From: Pseudomonadota bacterium
GTDB lineage: Bacteria > Pseudomonadota > Gammaproteobacteria > Burkholderiales > Gallionellaceae
NCBI GenBank assembly: GCA_021800795.1
Contig: JAJYYO010000002.1
Span: 1-64,000, forward strand
Direction: 5' to 3'
DNA: 64,000 nt
Below the pieces are notes generated by a model that searched no databases, was not told the origin of the DNA, and worked only from the letters and a program-made list of their open reading frames with translations. Made by a program: the position numbers and the translations under genes. Of the stretch, positions 46,269-57,151 are shown one piece after another; position 1 is the first letter of the stretch, and each line of letters opens with the position of its first letter.

Positions 46269-46543
46269 TTTAGAACTCCTTTTACGTCGGCCATAAAATC
46301 GGCCATCAACTGCCGTGGATTTACGAAACAGTAATTCTGTTCCTTGTCACCGAGGTGTTTGTGATCGCCCTTGCCGCGCTCGTTGTCGTAACCGACTATC
46401 CGCTTACCTTTTACAATATAAACCAGCCTGTACTTGTACGGATGTTCAGAGGGTGGAACTGGTTCTGGCACATTCCAAATCACGATTTCGACAAAGCCGA
46501 CACCATATACTTCCTTTGCGCGAAAAAATTCAGTGGCTTTCAT
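46265..46543 (-). CDS. TumE-like (DUF6516) toxin
   Basis: A 92-residue protein: MKATEFFRAKEVYGVGFVEI, IWNVPEPVPPSEHPYKYRLV, YDNERGKGDHKHLGDKEQNY and a C-terminal helix ([17 protein letters not shown]). The RVGYDNERGKGDH-type segment is the hallmark I recall of the TumE/DUF6516 toxins that pair with a winged-helix antitoxin. ATG 46543 is preferred over the frame to 46579 because the family begins at MKATE. Function assigned by context and memory only. Confidence 0.65.
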   Translation of the reverse strand: MKATEFFRAKEVYGVGFVEIVIWNVPEPVPPSEHPYKYRLVYIVKGKRIVGYDNERGKGDHKHLGDKEQNYCFVNPRQLMADFMADVKGVLK

Positions 46544-46605
46544 GGGGTGTATGAGACCATAGCATGCTGTTTGTGTCAATTACTGAAAGTGGGATTATAG
46601 TTTTT

Positions 46606-46672
46606 ACTTACCATTGAGCGTAGCGGTCGCAGCTTTAGCTGCGGGTACCGCACGGCCTACCCCTTGCGGCCC
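46606..46672 (+). repeat. Dispersed repeat at the rfbD end (inverted copy at 45756-45841)
   Basis: Plus strand: CTTACCATTGAGCGTAGCGG then TCGCAGCTTTAGCTGCGGG with an inner hairpin CGCAGCTTTAGCTGCG, then TACCGCACGGCCTACCCCTT. It ends at the rfbD stop codon. Confidence 0.85.
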
Positions 46673-47575
46673 CTACTTGTCACTCTCCAGCACTTCAGTA
46701 AGCATACGCTCGACGCCTGCCTGCCAGTGCGGCAAATGCAGATCAAAGGCAGTTCTTAACTTAATCGTGTTCAGACGCGAATTATGCGGGCGTCCGGCGG
46801 GAGTTGGAAAGGCGCTGGTAGGTACGGGCTGGATGGCATCGGGCGCAACCTTGAGTTGAATCCCTGCACGCCGGGCATAGTCGAGAACGAAGCCGGCATA
46901 ACCATGCCAGGAGGTTTCGCCACGAGCTGTCAGATGATAAAGTCCGGAAAACTCGGGATTTTGTCTGGCCGCGCGTATCGCGTGGGCAGTCACATCGGCC
47001 AGCAAATCCGCGCCTGTCGGTGCGCCGATCTGATCGTCGATGACTTTCAAGCTATCGCGCTCTTGCGCCAGACGCAGCATGGTTTTGGCGAAGTTGCCGC
47101 CCCGCGCGCCATAAACCCAGCTGGTGCGAAAAATCAGATGCTTGCAGCCCGACTGCCGGATGAATTGCTCGCCTTCCAGCTTGGTCGCGCCATAGACGCT
47201 CAAGGGGCCGGTCGGGTCGGCTTCCGTCCAGGGCTTGTCGCCAGCGCCATCGAACACATAGTCGGTGGAATAATGAACCAGCCATGCATTCAAACGCGCA
47301 GCTTCCTGCGCCAGCACGGCAGGCGCCTGCGCATTGACGGTGCGTACAAGTTCGGGCTCGCTCTCGGCCTTGTCCACGGCGGTATGTGCGGCTGCGTTGA
47401 CGATAACGTCAGGGGCGACGGCCCGGACCGTCCCGGCAATACCGTTAAGATTGGTAAAGTCGCCACACAAATCTTTGGAATTTGCATCCAGCATGACCAG
47501 TTCGCCCAGTGGTGCGAGACTGCGCTGCAACTCCCAGCCCACCTGACCGTTTTTACCGAGCAGCAGTATCTTCAT
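46673..47575 (-). CDS. rfbD: dTDP-4-dehydrorhamnose reductase
   Basis: A 300-residue SDR (RmlD). Motifs: MKILLLGKNGQVGWELQRSL with the NADPH glycine-rich loop, VNAAAHTAVDKAE, VHYSTDYVFDGAGDKPW, and the active site YGATKLEGEQF. It reduces the last intermediate of dTDP-L-rhamnose synthesis. ATG 47575 is the family start; the frame to 47695 runs through a palindromic repeat and the rfbB end. Its TAG falls in the dispersed repeat at 46606-46672. Confidence 0.95.
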   Translation of the reverse strand: MKILLLGKNGQVGWELQRSLAPLGELVMLDANSKDLCGDFTNLNGIAGTVRAVAPDVIVNAAAHTAVDKAESEPELVRTVNAQAPAVLAQEAARLNAWLVHYSTDYVFDGAGDKPWTEADPTGPLSVYGATKLEGEQFIRQSGCKHLIFRTSWVYGARGGNFAKTMLRLAQERDSLKVIDDQIGAPTGADLLADVTAHAIRAARQNPEFSGLYHLTARGETSWHGYAGFVLDYARRAGIQLKVAPDAIQPVPTSAFPTPAGRPHNSRLNTIKLRTAFDLHLPHWQAGVERMLTEVLESDK

Positions 47576-47595
47576 AAGCAAGCCTCTAAGGAATT

Positions 47596-47623
47596 CGTCA
47601 TTCCGGCGCAGGCGGGAATGACG
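47596..47623. repeat. Short CGTCATTCC palindromic repeat between rfbB and rfbD
   Basis: CGTCATTCCGGCGCAGGCGG then GAATGACG: the arms CGTCATTCC and GGAATGACG are perfect complements. Same family as the element in the glycine riboswitch. Confidence 0.85.
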
Positions 47624-47636
47624 GTAAAAATTTTCA

Positions 47637-48728
47637 TCAGGCGCGCTCTGAATAATTTTTCTCGATCCACTGCCGATAATTACCCGACAGCACATTGTTC
47701 ACCCAATCCTGATTGTCCAGATACCATTGCACCGTCTTGCGTATGCCGGTCTCGAACGTCTCGGCAGGCTTCCAGCCCAGTTCGCGCTCGATTTTGCGCG
47801 CATCGATGGCATAGCGGCGATCGTGTCCGGGACGGTCGGCGACAAAGGTGATTAAGGAACGGTAAGAAGAGGATTGAGGATCGAGGATTGAGGATTGAGA
47901 CGCCGGGAGTGGGCGCAGTTCGTCCAGAAGGTCGCAGACGGTATGCACGATATCGAGGTTGGCTTTTTCGTTCCAGCCGCCGACATTATAGACCTCGCCC
48001 GGTCGGCCTTTTTCCAGTACACAGCGTATTGCACTGCAATGATCCACAACGTACAGCCAGTCGCGAATTTGCTGACCGTCGCCATACACCGGCAGCTTCC
48101 TGCCCGCGAGTGCATTGACGATCATCAGCGGGATGAGTTTTTCGGGGAAGTGGTAAGGGCCGTAGTTGTTGGAGCAGTTGGTGGTCAGTACCGGCAGCCC
48201 GTAGGTGTGGTGGTAGGCGCGCACCAGATGGTCGCTGGCGGCCTTGCTGGCCGAGTAGGGGCTGTTCGGCTCATACCGGTGCGTCTCGCTGAAGGCAGGT
48301 TCATCCTTTGCGAGTGAGCCATACACCTCATCGGTGGAAACATGCAGGAAACGAAAATCAGCTTTTTCAGTATCCGCCAAACCAGACCAGTAGCTGCGCA
48401 CCGCTTCGAGCAAATGGAAGGTGCCGACGATGTTGGTCTGAATGAAGTCTTCCGGGCCGTGTATGGAGCGATCAACATGGCTTTCAGCCGCAAAGTTGAC
48501 CACGGCGCGCGGGCGATATTGCGCCAGCAGCCCGGCTACCAGTTCCGCGTCGCCGATATCGCCCTGCACGAAGAGGTGACGCGGATTGCCCTTGAGTGTT
48601 GCGAGATTCTCCAGATTCCCCGCGTAAGTCAGCTTGTCCAGACTGACAACGGTTTCGTCGCGTTGCGCGCACCAGTTCAGAACGAAGTTCGCCCCGATAA
48701 ATCCTGCACTGCCGGTCACTAAAATCAT
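47637..48728 (-). CDS. rfbB: dTDP-glucose 4,6-dehydratase with a heptamer-repeat insert
   Basis: A 363-residue RmlB. Motifs: [30 protein letters not shown] with the catalytic Thr-Asp-Glu, [15 protein letters not shown] with Tyr-x3-Lys, and [17 protein letters not shown]. Step 2 of dTDP-rhamnose synthesis, also the source of the dTDP-4-keto-6-deoxyglucose needed by the FdtD/FdtB-like genes. Residues about 274-287 ([12 protein letters not shown]), just before [17 protein letters not shown], are encoded by a heptamer repeat. Relatives go directly from the helix to Y-R-x-LI. The frame is intact. Confidence 0.95.
   Translation of the reverse strand: MILVTGSAGFIGANFVLNWCAQRDETVVSLDKLTYAGNLENLATLKGNPRHLFVQGDIGDAELVAGLLAQYRPRAVVNFAAESHVDRSIHGPEDFIQTNIVGTFHLLEAVRSYWSGLADTEKADFRFLHVSTDEVYGSLAKDEPAFSETHRYEPNSPYSASKAASDHLVRAYHHTYGLPVLTTNCSNNYGPYHFPEKLIPLMIVNALAGRKLPVYGDGQQIRDWLYVVDHCSAIRCVLEKGRPGEVYNVGGWNEKANLDIVHTVCDLLDELRPLPASQSSILDPQSSSYRSLITFVADRPGHDRRYAIDARKIERELGWKPAETFETGIRKTVQWYLDNQDWVNNVLSGNYRQWIEKNYSERA
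47866..47902. repeat. Heptamer repeat inside rfbB
   Basis: GAGGATTGAGGATCGAGGAT then TGAGGATTGAG: five heptamer units of the GAGGATT/GAGGATC type, identical in unit to those in the gcvH-gcvP spacer and the MBOAT gene. The insertion is in frame. Confidence 0.88.
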
Positions 48729-48785
48729 GGTCTGCCTCTACTAAAATTCATTTGAAAAATCGCATGTCGGTGTTGAATCCATTCA

Positions 48786-49919
48786 TCATGCGGCCAGGCG
48801 CGCAAGCCAATTCGCCGCGTCCGTGATCGCGATGCCATGCAGGAATTCTTCCTGCCGCAGGCTATGGACAACCTGCACTGCCTCAGCGTCTGGAAACTGC
48901 CCTGCGAAGCGAATCAAAGCCCGGTGCGGCTTATTGTCGCCCGATTTACATTCGATCAACTGCGTCAGTCTGCCGGCCTCGCTAAGTGCAAAGTCCACTT
49001 CCGCTCCGTCTTTGGTACGGATGTAATGAAGGTCGGCCTCTCTTCCCGCACTATCCTGAAGGAAGTGCGCCTGTTTCAGCAGCATTCCTGCCATCGCATT
49101 TTCCAGGCGAATCCCCTGGTCGCCACGCACCAACCCGGTATCAAAAAAATACACCTTAGGCGCTTGCAGAATGGCGCGCCCGATGTTGCGATGCCAGGGA
49201 TGCACCGTAAAGACGATGAAAAGCGCCTGCAAAATATCCAGATAACGTTTCAGCGTTACCGGGGATACAGCCAGATCTCTGGCAATTGAGGCCAGCGATA
49301 ACGGCGAACCCACCCGCTCGCGCAATAGTTCGACAAACAGACGCATCGTATTGATCTCATGCAAACGCGAAAACTCCAACACATCCTCTCGTATCAGATC
49401 GGTGAAATACTGCGCCCGCCAACGCTCCGCCTGAATCGAGTCGGCAGCCAGACAAGGCTCAGGAAAGCCGCCGCGTTCCAACAGATGATCGAGCGCCTCC
49501 GCCGGATTGCTGTTTTGCTGTTCGCACCACTCGCGCACCGAAATCGGGTGCAACCGAAAAGCAAAATACCGCCCCGCCAACGAATCACCCGACTGCCTGA
49601 AAGTCTCCATACGGGCGCTGCCGGTCACCAATAACGACTGACTTGCCGGGCGACCATCCACTACGCCCTTGAGCCAGGCCTTCCAATTCGGCATCTTGTG
49701 AATCTCATCCATAACCAGCAATCCGGCGCGAGGATTCCACGATTGCCGTTGCAATACCGCACGATCAGCCAGCACATCCCAGTTCAAGTACTGCGCATTG
49801 CCGAACGACTGCATTAACTGCCTGCTCAAGGTGGTTTTTCCAACCTGGCGCGGACCAGTCAACACCACAGTTTTGGTGGACAAATCGTTTAATACCACAT
49901 TATCAAGGTAACGTTTCAT
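48786..49919 (-). CDS. AAA-type ATP-binding protein with DUF4143-like C-terminus
   Basis: A 377-residue ATPase. Walker A is VVLTGPRQVGKTTLSRQLM (about residues 17-35), Walker B is LLVMDEIHKMPNWKAWLKG, and sensor-like VTGSARMETFRQSGDSLAGR follows. The C-terminal half has TLKRYLDILQALFIVFTVHP and the DUF4143 features VYFFDTGLV and EVDFAL. Such single-gene ATPases occur sporadically and their role is unclear. ATG 49919 (MKRYLDNVVLND) is preferred to the 49940 start. Separates the rhamnose genes from the GDP-sugar genes. Confidence 0.88.
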   Translation of the reverse strand: MKRYLDNVVLNDLSTKTVVLTGPRQVGKTTLSRQLMQSFGNAQYLNWDVLADRAVLQRQSWNPRAGLLVMDEIHKMPNWKAWLKGVVDGRPASQSLLVTGSARMETFRQSGDSLAGRYFAFRLHPISVREWCEQQNSNPAEALDHLLERGGFPEPCLAADSIQAERWRAQYFTDLIREDVLEFSRLHEINTMRLFVELLRERVGSPLSLASIARDLAVSPVTLKRYLDILQALFIVFTVHPWHRNIGRAILQAPKVYFFDTGLVRGDQGIRLENAMAGMLLKQAHFLQDSAGREADLHYIRTKDGAEVDFALSEAGRLTQLIECKSGDNKPHRALIRFAGQFPDAEAVQVVHSLRQEEFLHGIAITDAANWLARLAA

Positions 49920-49945
49920 TGCGACCAATATAATACACAATATAA

Positions 49946-50068
49946 TTAAGTCGCGACTTTATTAAACAACAGACCCGGATGGTCGTTAAAATAAGACAAG
50001 ACTATGTCATCGTGCGTGTTGATGCTTGGGTAGGATTGATTTTTTCTGCGGATTTCCATTACGTTCAT
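49946..50068 (-). CDS. Possible 40-residue protein with a strong ribosome-binding site
   Basis: The minus strand reads GAGGAGAG, a 5-bp gap, then ATG at 50068, encoding MNVMEIRRKNQSYPSINTHD and a further 20 residues ending LLFNKVAT, with TAA at 49946. I do not recognise the peptide. The strong Shine-Dalgarno and correct spacing support translation; the short length and lack of recognisable family argue for caution. It could be the truncated start of a lost gene, or a leader peptide for the ATPase downstream. Confidence 0.4.
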   Translation of the reverse strand: MNVMEIRRKNQSYPSINTHDDIVLSYFNDHPGLLFNKVAT

Positions 50069-50119
50069 TATTCTCTCCTCGGTCAAATCTAGATACTCAA
50101 GGGCGCTTAGCCGCTAAGC

Positions 50120-51268
50120 TTACGTACAATGTGCGTTGCGGTGATCTATTATCAGGTCACCGTACAGATCCGCATACGACTTTGCCATCTGCTCGGCTGT
50201 AAAGTACTTCCAGTATCGCTCCTCGGCGCGTTTTCCCATGGCAGCAGCTTCCGCCGGGTGCTCCCACAGGTAACTCATTGCTTGTCTGAGCGCTGCCGGA
50301 TCGCTGGGCGGCACAACCAGGCCGGTTTCATTCGCGATGTTAATGTAGGTCGTGCCGGTGCCGATTTCGCTGGAGATCATCGGTTTGCCAAACATCGCAC
50401 CTTCCAGCAACGACAGCCCGAAGGCCTCGGAACGCAGATGAGACGGAAAAACGACACCGTAGCATAACATCAGCAGTGCCGACTTGTCCGCGTCGGGCAG
50501 TTGCCCCAGAAAATAAACATTTCGCAGCCCCAGACGGACAGCATGGCTTTTCAGCTCCGCCTCGACCGGCCCGGCACCCACTATCACTACCGGGTAATCG
50601 GTGCCCTGCAGCGCATCCAGCAAAATATGCAGCCCCTTGTAGTAACGCAACATCCCGACAAAAAGGAAAAAGCGCTCCGGCAGCTGTGAGCGCCAATTGG
50701 CCAGCAGCGCTGGCGCAGGTGCGGGATAAGTCGACTTGTCCAGTCCGTAGGTGATCTCCACGATCTTGTCGCGATAAAGATTCAGCACCGGGCTGCTGGC
50801 AAGGTAGTTGGGAGAAGTTGCAACGATCCGGTCTACGCTGGCAAGAAAACGGTGCTTGAGCGGACGGTACAGTTTCAGCAATGTTTTCTGACGGATGATA
50901 TCGGAGTGATAAGTCACCACAGTCGGCTTGCCGTGCCCGGTGGCGAAATGCACTATATCCATGAACGGCCAGGGATAATGCAGATGAACGATATCGGCCT
51001 GCCGGGCCAGTTCGGCGAACTTGCGGAAAGCCGAAAATGACAATCCCGTTGACGCCAACTGCAAATCCAGCTTTGCCTGATGAACCAGATGCCCGGAAAA
51101 CTCTACAGGCTCCTTATGTGCGTTAGAGGAGAGTGCCAGCACTTCGCTGGTATATCCATAGCGGGCGCATCCTTTACACATCTGAAAAATCGCCTGCTCA
51201 ATCCCGCCGAATGAATCCGGATAATATGTCTTGAAAAAATGCAAAACCTTCGGCGACTCGCGGCTCAT
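50120..51268 (-). CDS. Glycosyltransferase family 4
   Basis: A 382-residue GT-B enzyme: KVLHFFKTYYPDSFGGIEQA with the GGIEQ loop, IVHLHYPWPFMDIVHF, FLFVGMLRYYKGLHILLDAL and SEAFGLSLLEGAMFGKPMIS (E-x7-E motif). Mannosyl/rhamnosyl-type transferases have this pattern. Overlaps the upstream gene by 4 bp (ATGA) and lies in a four-gene run with gmd, so the substrate may be the GDP-6-deoxyhexose made there. Confidence 0.9.
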   Translation of the reverse strand: MSRESPKVLHFFKTYYPDSFGGIEQAIFQMCKGCARYGYTSEVLALSSNAHKEPVEFSGHLVHQAKLDLQLASTGLSFSAFRKFAELARQADIVHLHYPWPFMDIVHFATGHGKPTVVTYHSDIIRQKTLLKLYRPLKHRFLASVDRIVATSPNYLASSPVLNLYRDKIVEITYGLDKSTYPAPAPALLANWRSQLPERFFLFVGMLRYYKGLHILLDALQGTDYPVVIVGAGPVEAELKSHAVRLGLRNVYFLGQLPDADKSALLMLCYGVVFPSHLRSEAFGLSLLEGAMFGKPMISSEIGTGTTYINIANETGLVVPPSDPAALRQAMSYLWEHPAEAAAMGKRAEERYWKYFTAEQMAKSYADLYGDLIIDHRNAHCT

Positions 51269-52416
51269 AATGCCACCTCGCGATACACAGCAGCCGTTTC
51301 CCGGGCGCAGCGTTGCCAGCTGAAGTCAGCCGCGCGCAATAAGCCACGGCATCTGGCCCCGGCGCGCCAGGTTTCGTCTTCCAATCCCGCAGCGATCAGT
51401 TGACTTAAAGTGTCCACATTCTGCGGCTCGCACATCGCTGCGGCATCTCCTGCCACTTCAGGCAAGGTCGAAGCATTGGAACACACCACAGGAATACCGG
51501 ACGCCATCGCTTCCAGCACCGGCAACCCAAAGCCTTCATACAGGGAGGGAAACACGAAAAGACGGGCCCCGGCATAAATCAATGGCAACTCGTCAGCCTC
51601 TACAAAACCCAGGTAACGTGCCCAGCCTGCCGCCACGGCAGTTTCAATGCGCGCATGCAACTGCTCGCTGCGCCAGCCGCGATAGCCGGTCAATACCAGC
51701 GGCCAGCGCTGCCGCTCGGCGTGAGGCAGCCTTGAATAGGCATCGAGAAGCGCTTCCAGGTTTTTGCGGGGTTCGATAGTGCCTACATACAGGCTATATG
51801 CTCCCGCCTGCAGACCGAATTTATTCAAGACAGGCGCCAACTCATCGTCTGTTCTGGGTCTGAAATCAGCCGAACACGCCAGGGGAACCGCACGAATCTT
51901 ATCCAGCGGCCAGGCAAAATAAGCAGCGATCTCCCGCCTGGTATATTCCGAGTCGGTTATCAGCATGTCAGCCCGCTGTAACGTGAGTTCGATTTCCTTG
52001 CGCATATACCTCACACGTTCAGTAGGGCTGCACTGTGCCCAAGTAAACATCGAAAGATCGTGAAAGGTACACACGGATGGCCCGTCGAATGGCGGCAAAT
52101 AAAAGTTCGGCCCGTGAAAAACGTGATCCGCATGCCCACGTAACGCATAATGTTTTATCGGTGGATATACAAAGCGATAGATTCCGACGGCTACGGAACT
52201 TTTGAGTATCGCACGTCGGAGATGGGCTGAAATCGAAGCGGTCGATGTTGCCGGCATCGTGGCCTCAGGCAGTTCATCGACAAAGCGATGCCCTGAAAAA
52301 AATCGCAGCTGTTCTATCTCAGGCAGTTTTTTGAGGTTCTGCGCCAGTTCGAAGGTGTAGCGCCCGATACCGGTAAGAGGAAACCGCACCGGGTCAATCG
52401 ACAATATAACCCTCAT
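51265..52416 (-). CDS. Glycosyltransferase family 4
   Basis: A 383-residue GT-B enzyme. It begins [20 protein letters not shown], then [35 protein letters not shown] and [20 protein letters not shown] with the E-x7-E motif, and [19 protein letters not shown] 52416 gives a 4-bp overlap with the reductase gene; a longer frame to 52437 exists. It pairs with the preceding enzyme downstream of gmd and the reductase, consistent with use of GDP-deoxyhexose. Confidence 0.9.
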   Translation of the reverse strand: MRVILSIDPVRFPLTGIGRYTFELAQNLKKLPEIEQLRFFSGHRFVDELPEATMPATSTASISAHLRRAILKSSVAVGIYRFVYPPIKHYALRGHADHVFHGPNFYLPPFDGPSVCTFHDLSMFTWAQCSPTERVRYMRKEIELTLQRADMLITDSEYTRREIAAYFAWPLDKIRAVPLACSADFRPRTDDELAPVLNKFGLQAGAYSLYVGTIEPRKNLEALLDAYSRLPHAERQRWPLVLTGYRGWRSEQLHARIETAVAAGWARYLGFVEADELPLIYAGARLFVFPSLYEGFGLPVLEAMASGIPVVCSNASTLPEVAGDAAAMCEPQNVDTLSQLIAAGLEDETWRAGARCRGLLRAADFSWQRCARETAAVYREVAL

Positions 52417-53264
52417 GCGCTTGCCGAATACATCCACTCTAATGTGGCGAGCAGCGAAATTCTATCCTGCACGCCAATATGCCTCGCCAATTTATCACTG
52501 CTTCCGACAAGACGTTTTACCTCATTCGCTCTTACAAACGATGGATTGACGTTCACCTCGATGGCATAACCCGCTATCTCAGCCATCATGTTCAAAACCT
52601 CTGACAAGGAAAATGCCTCGCCGGAACAGACGTTGAACACCTCGCCGACTGGACTGCTTTCGACCAGCTTGCGATAAATGGCCGCCACTGTTCTTACGTC
52701 CGAAAAATCACGAGCCACGTCAAGGTTGCCAAGTTCAATTTCGCTCGCACCCCGGCGGAAATGATCGACAATTTTGGGCAGTAAAAAACTTATCGTTTGC
52801 CCCACTCCCGTGTAATTGAAAGGCCGCGCAATCACAATAGGCAGCTTATTCATCCACAACCTGGCCATGTATTCCATCGCCAGCTTGCTCACCGCATAAT
52901 CATTCATTGGAGACGGACTTACAGACTCGTCAATGACGCCGCTGGTGGCATTTCCGTAGATGTTGGCGCTGCTCGCCAACAGCACAGACTGAATATCAGG
53001 CGCATGTTCAGCCAGCGCTTCCAGCAAGTTGCGCGTCCCGATCAGGTTGACCCGATAAAAGACGTTGGCATCGCCATGCACTACAAATGACATCGCTGCC
53101 AGGTGAATGACAGCCTCCGGCTGAGCTGACCGTATCTCCTGTTTGACTTCTTCGAGATTTGTCAGGTCAGCCGTCAGGCCCACGACCTGATGCCCATGTT
53201 CTTCCAGTTCCCGTTGCACGTAATGCCCGGTAAACCCGCCTAGTCCGGTAACCAGAATGCGCAT
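52413..53264 (-). CDS. rmd: GDP-4-keto-6-deoxy-D-mannose reductase-like SDR
   Basis: A 283-residue SDR: MRILVTGLGGFTGHYVQREL with the NAD(P) loop, VIHLAAMSFVVHGDANVFYRVN, the ANIYGNATSGVIDE stretch and the active site MNDYAVSKLAMEYM with Tyr-x3-Lys. It is next to gmd (1-bp gap), so the likely reaction is reduction of GDP-4-keto-6-deoxymannose to GDP-D-rhamnose (Rmd) or GDP-6-deoxy-D-talose. The stereochemistry cannot be read from sequence. Confidence 0.8.
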   Translation of the reverse strand: MRILVTGLGGFTGHYVQRELEEHGHQVVGLTADLTNLEEVKQEIRSAQPEAVIHLAAMSFVVHGDANVFYRVNLIGTRNLLEALAEHAPDIQSVLLASSANIYGNATSGVIDESVSPSPMNDYAVSKLAMEYMARLWMNKLPIVIARPFNYTGVGQTISFLLPKIVDHFRRGASEIELGNLDVARDFSDVRTVAAIYRKLVESSPVGEVFNVCSGEAFSLSEVLNMMAEIAGYAIEVNVNPSFVRANEVKRLVGSSDKLARHIGVQDRISLLATLEWMYSASA

Positions 53265-53265
53265 A

Positions 53266-54558
<1,293 letters not shown>

Positions 54559-56733
54559 TCATTCTTGACGTTGATGTACTTCAAACCAATCCAGTCGAGT
54601 CGAGAGACCAAAGTAATTTTCATCGGTTGCAGAATTAAATTCGGCCTTATTCTCCCCTCGCTTCAGAATATCCTTTGGAATATCAGCCGTAAATTTTCCA
54701 TTCCCCGTCCAACGATACTGAAGATCATGTCCATTTAAACGGATATGGATACTTTCCCGAATTGCGTCACTTACAATCAAATCAAATCGACCCTCAAGGA
54801 CATAAGGCTTTCCAGTCGGAACCATATCAAATAATAACGACGAATGCCCATGCGTTTTCCAAGCCGAAGCTCGATGAAAAAAATAATTGACGTCCCACTC
54901 AGCTTCTCTCCAACCACTCCCGTGAATTGGCAACTCCATACTCCACCATCTTCCAAAATCCCAGCGATATCGATCCGATCCTTCGACGGGAGTGAATTGC
55001 TTGAAATCAAGCGGCCATGGCTTGGCTGCCAGAATATTGCGATAGCGTTGTGCAACATGATCCTTACCAGAATTAAGCTGTGCCCGGTATTCGTTAAGTG
55101 CAGGATACTGTGTAGCAGAACCATCAGGCTTGATATTCAGGACGACAATCTTATCCTTTGGAATCACAAGATCGGGAGTTACTGGCAATAGTGCGAGGCC
55201 GGGGCCGGACACGGGAGATGCCGCCCTGAACACCCAGCGATCGGATTCCTCCACGCAATTTCCGTTTCTTGCCAGAGAATCCCTCTTCTGCCAATTTCCC
55301 TCAGGCATCAAGCAAACCTCAACGGAGTTAATTGGCTTGTCATAGAAATAGCTCAGAGCATTGCTGATGTTATTCAGCATCCAGGTATGGTTAATTTGCT
55401 CAGATCCATCGAGGATCAAGAGCGTTTTATTGTCAAGATTGCCGTCGAAATTTTCGACGATACTGCGAAGCAATTGGCGTTGTGTATCTGATATTTGCTG
55501 ATAATGGTGAAATTGATATAGTTGCGCCCCCATGCCAAGCAGAAGTAAAGCGATGCAAGCAATCTCGGCGAGCCATTTCCGAATTCTGGATAACAGCATC
55601 AGGCTAGCAAGAAACACCATTGCCGCTCCTGGAGCCGCAAACAGATAGGTCCGCTGACTGATCAACATATGCGCATTGGAAGACAAGTACGGCAGATAAC
55701 CTAAAAGGGATAAAAGCAGGCCAATCGACATGATGCGTAAAGAAAGACGGCTGTCTGTTGCTCTGCTCTCACTATCATCCAGGTTACCCGATGGAAAGAT
55801 TTTGTTTCTAAAATGTATTACCGCAGCACAAACAATAGTTGCGAATATGAGATAACTGTAATTTCGATATTCCAGCAATACCATTCCGACCGCATCAAAC
55901 CAGCCCCCGGCCAGGGATCGCAGCAACCCGATGGAAAATAATTTCGGCAACTTATGAAGCAGAGCCGACGCCAGGCCGCCTCCACCCCCAATCACCCCAC
56001 TTTGGTATATATCACCACTGCCAAGAACCAACAAAGCATGAACAATACATAAACCAACGGTGATTACCCAACTGGAAGAAAGTAGCGGGTAAGTTCGGAT
56101 GTAATCCCAAGTCTGCCTGAAACCCACCCGTGCAAATAAAACCAGGAATGGCATCGGTGCAAGGAATAGTGCCGCCTCATACATCAGGATGGCTACCCCA
56201 AGCGATATCGCACCCGCTAAAGCCAGTCCAAAACGTATCGCCCTCCGTGGCTGATCATATGCAGTTACTAGCATTGCAGCAGCAAATAACACAAGAGCCA
56301 GAGAAATGTTGATGTGTATACCCCTGAATGACAATTGCATCGTATCCGCAGGATAAAGAATAACTAGCGCGCCTAAAAACATCGCCCATCCACGTGACCT
56401 TGTTAAAAACCAGGCGATGATAGATGCGGCAACCCCCTTCAAGACCAATGAAAGCATTTGCAGCAGATGCCAGAAAATGAAAGAGTCTGGATTTAAAAAA
56501 TAGGCAACAGCATGAGGAAAAATGGTCAACGGACGAAGTCGATGGGCCGCTAATGGCGTGTCAACACCGGCCCAAAAAAACAGCCCGTTTTTTGTGAACA
56601 ATGCGAGTACATCCCACTCTTCGATGAGTCCAGTTAATTGAAAGCCGAAAGGCAGCCACAACAATAAAACGATTAATACAGGAGAAATTATAAAAGGAAT
56701 CCAAGTTCGCTTAAACATCATATCCGCATTCAT
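54559..56733 (-). CDS. Polytopic membrane protein, GT-C-like, unassigned
   Basis: A 724-residue protein with about twelve membrane segments in the N-terminal 430 residues (for example WIPFIISPVLIVLLLWLPFG, GWAMFLGALVILYPADTM) and a C-terminal periplasmic or extracytoplasmic domain of about 290 residues. The first loop has an acidic pair (EEWDVLALF) and histidine-rich AAHRLRPLTIFPHAVAY, which resembles GT-C glycosyltransferases. I do not recognise the family. The AT-rich composition contrasts with the left part of the window. It begins the AT-rich section. Confidence 0.7.
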   Translation of the reverse strand: MNADMMFKRTWIPFIISPVLIVLLLWLPFGFQLTGLIEEWDVLALFTKNGLFFWAGVDTPLAAHRLRPLTIFPHAVAYFLNPDSFIFWHLLQMLSLVLKGVAASIIAWFLTRSRGWAMFLGALVILYPADTMQLSFRGIHINISLALVLFAAAMLVTAYDQPRRAIRFGLALAGAISLGVAILMYEAALFLAPMPFLVLFARVGFRQTWDYIRTYPLLSSSWVITVGLCIVHALLVLGSGDIYQSGVIGGGGGLASALLHKLPKLFSIGLLRSLAGGWFDAVGMVLLEYRNYSYLIFATIVCAAVIHFRNKIFPSGNLDDSESRATDSRLSLRIMSIGLLLSLLGYLPYLSSNAHMLISQRTYLFAAPGAAMVFLASLMLLSRIRKWLAEIACIALLLLGMGAQLYQFHHYQQISDTQRQLLRSIVENFDGNLDNKTLLILDGSEQINHTWMLNNISNALSYFYDKPINSVEVCLMPEGNWQKRDSLARNGNCVEESDRWVFRAASPVSGPGLALLPVTPDLVIPKDKIVVLNIKPDGSATQYPALNEYRAQLNSGKDHVAQRYRNILAAKPWPLDFKQFTPVEGSDRYRWDFGRWWSMELPIHGSGWREAEWDVNYFFHRASAWKTHGHSSLLFDMVPTGKPYVLEGRFDLIVSDAIRESIHIRLNGHDLQYRWTGNGKFTADIPKDILKRGENKAEFNSATDENYFGLSTRLDWFEVHQRQE

Positions 56734-56758
56734 TAAACAGTCCCTGCTTGGTATAGTG

Positions 56759-57151
56759 TTACGGTTCGTGCCTGACTTGAAATACCCACCTCGTTAATAC
56801 GAAGGTGACTGGCATAGTGATTATCAAGCTTGCGAGAGGTGCTAAAGTGGCACGTAATTGAAATAGTTCAACCCATAAAAAAACCACCAGCAACCCAACA
56901 AGATATTGCACAAGGTAGACGACAGGAAAAAGCATACCTCGCTTCCCTGTACTTGGCATTGCAAACACAAAATAGCGGCTTAACAGGTATGCTAACGCAA
57001 TGCCTATAACAAAGGTAATGGTGTAACTAATTCGGTATGAAATAAAACGCAACAGCGCCAAATATATCCCATAAGTCACGATGGTATTAAAACCACCTGA
57101 AAGCAGGAAGCGCCCGAAGGATGCCGATAAACGCATGGCTTTAAGTGCCAC
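56759..57151 (-). CDS. GtrA-family membrane protein
   Basis: A 130-residue four-helix protein: [45 protein letters not shown] and [16 protein letters not shown] are the GtrA pattern. GtrA proteins are thought to help flip undecaprenyl-linked sugars. The listed start is GTG 57151, overlapping the upstream gene by 11 bp; ATG 57136 is a reasonable alternative. The glycosyltransferase at 58113 is a candidate GtrB-type partner. Confidence 0.87.
   Translation of the reverse strand: MALKAMRLSASFGRFLLSGGFNTIVTYGIYLALLRFISYRISYTITFVIGIALAYLLSRYFVFAMPSTGKRGMLFPVVYLVQYLVGLLVVFLWVELFQLRATLAPLASLIITMPVTFVLTRWVFQVRHEP

Noticed and set aside
46614-46859. 81-codon plus-strand frame over the repeat at the rfbD end
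   Set aside because: Encoded by the dispersed repeat and the antisense of rfbD; no family features.
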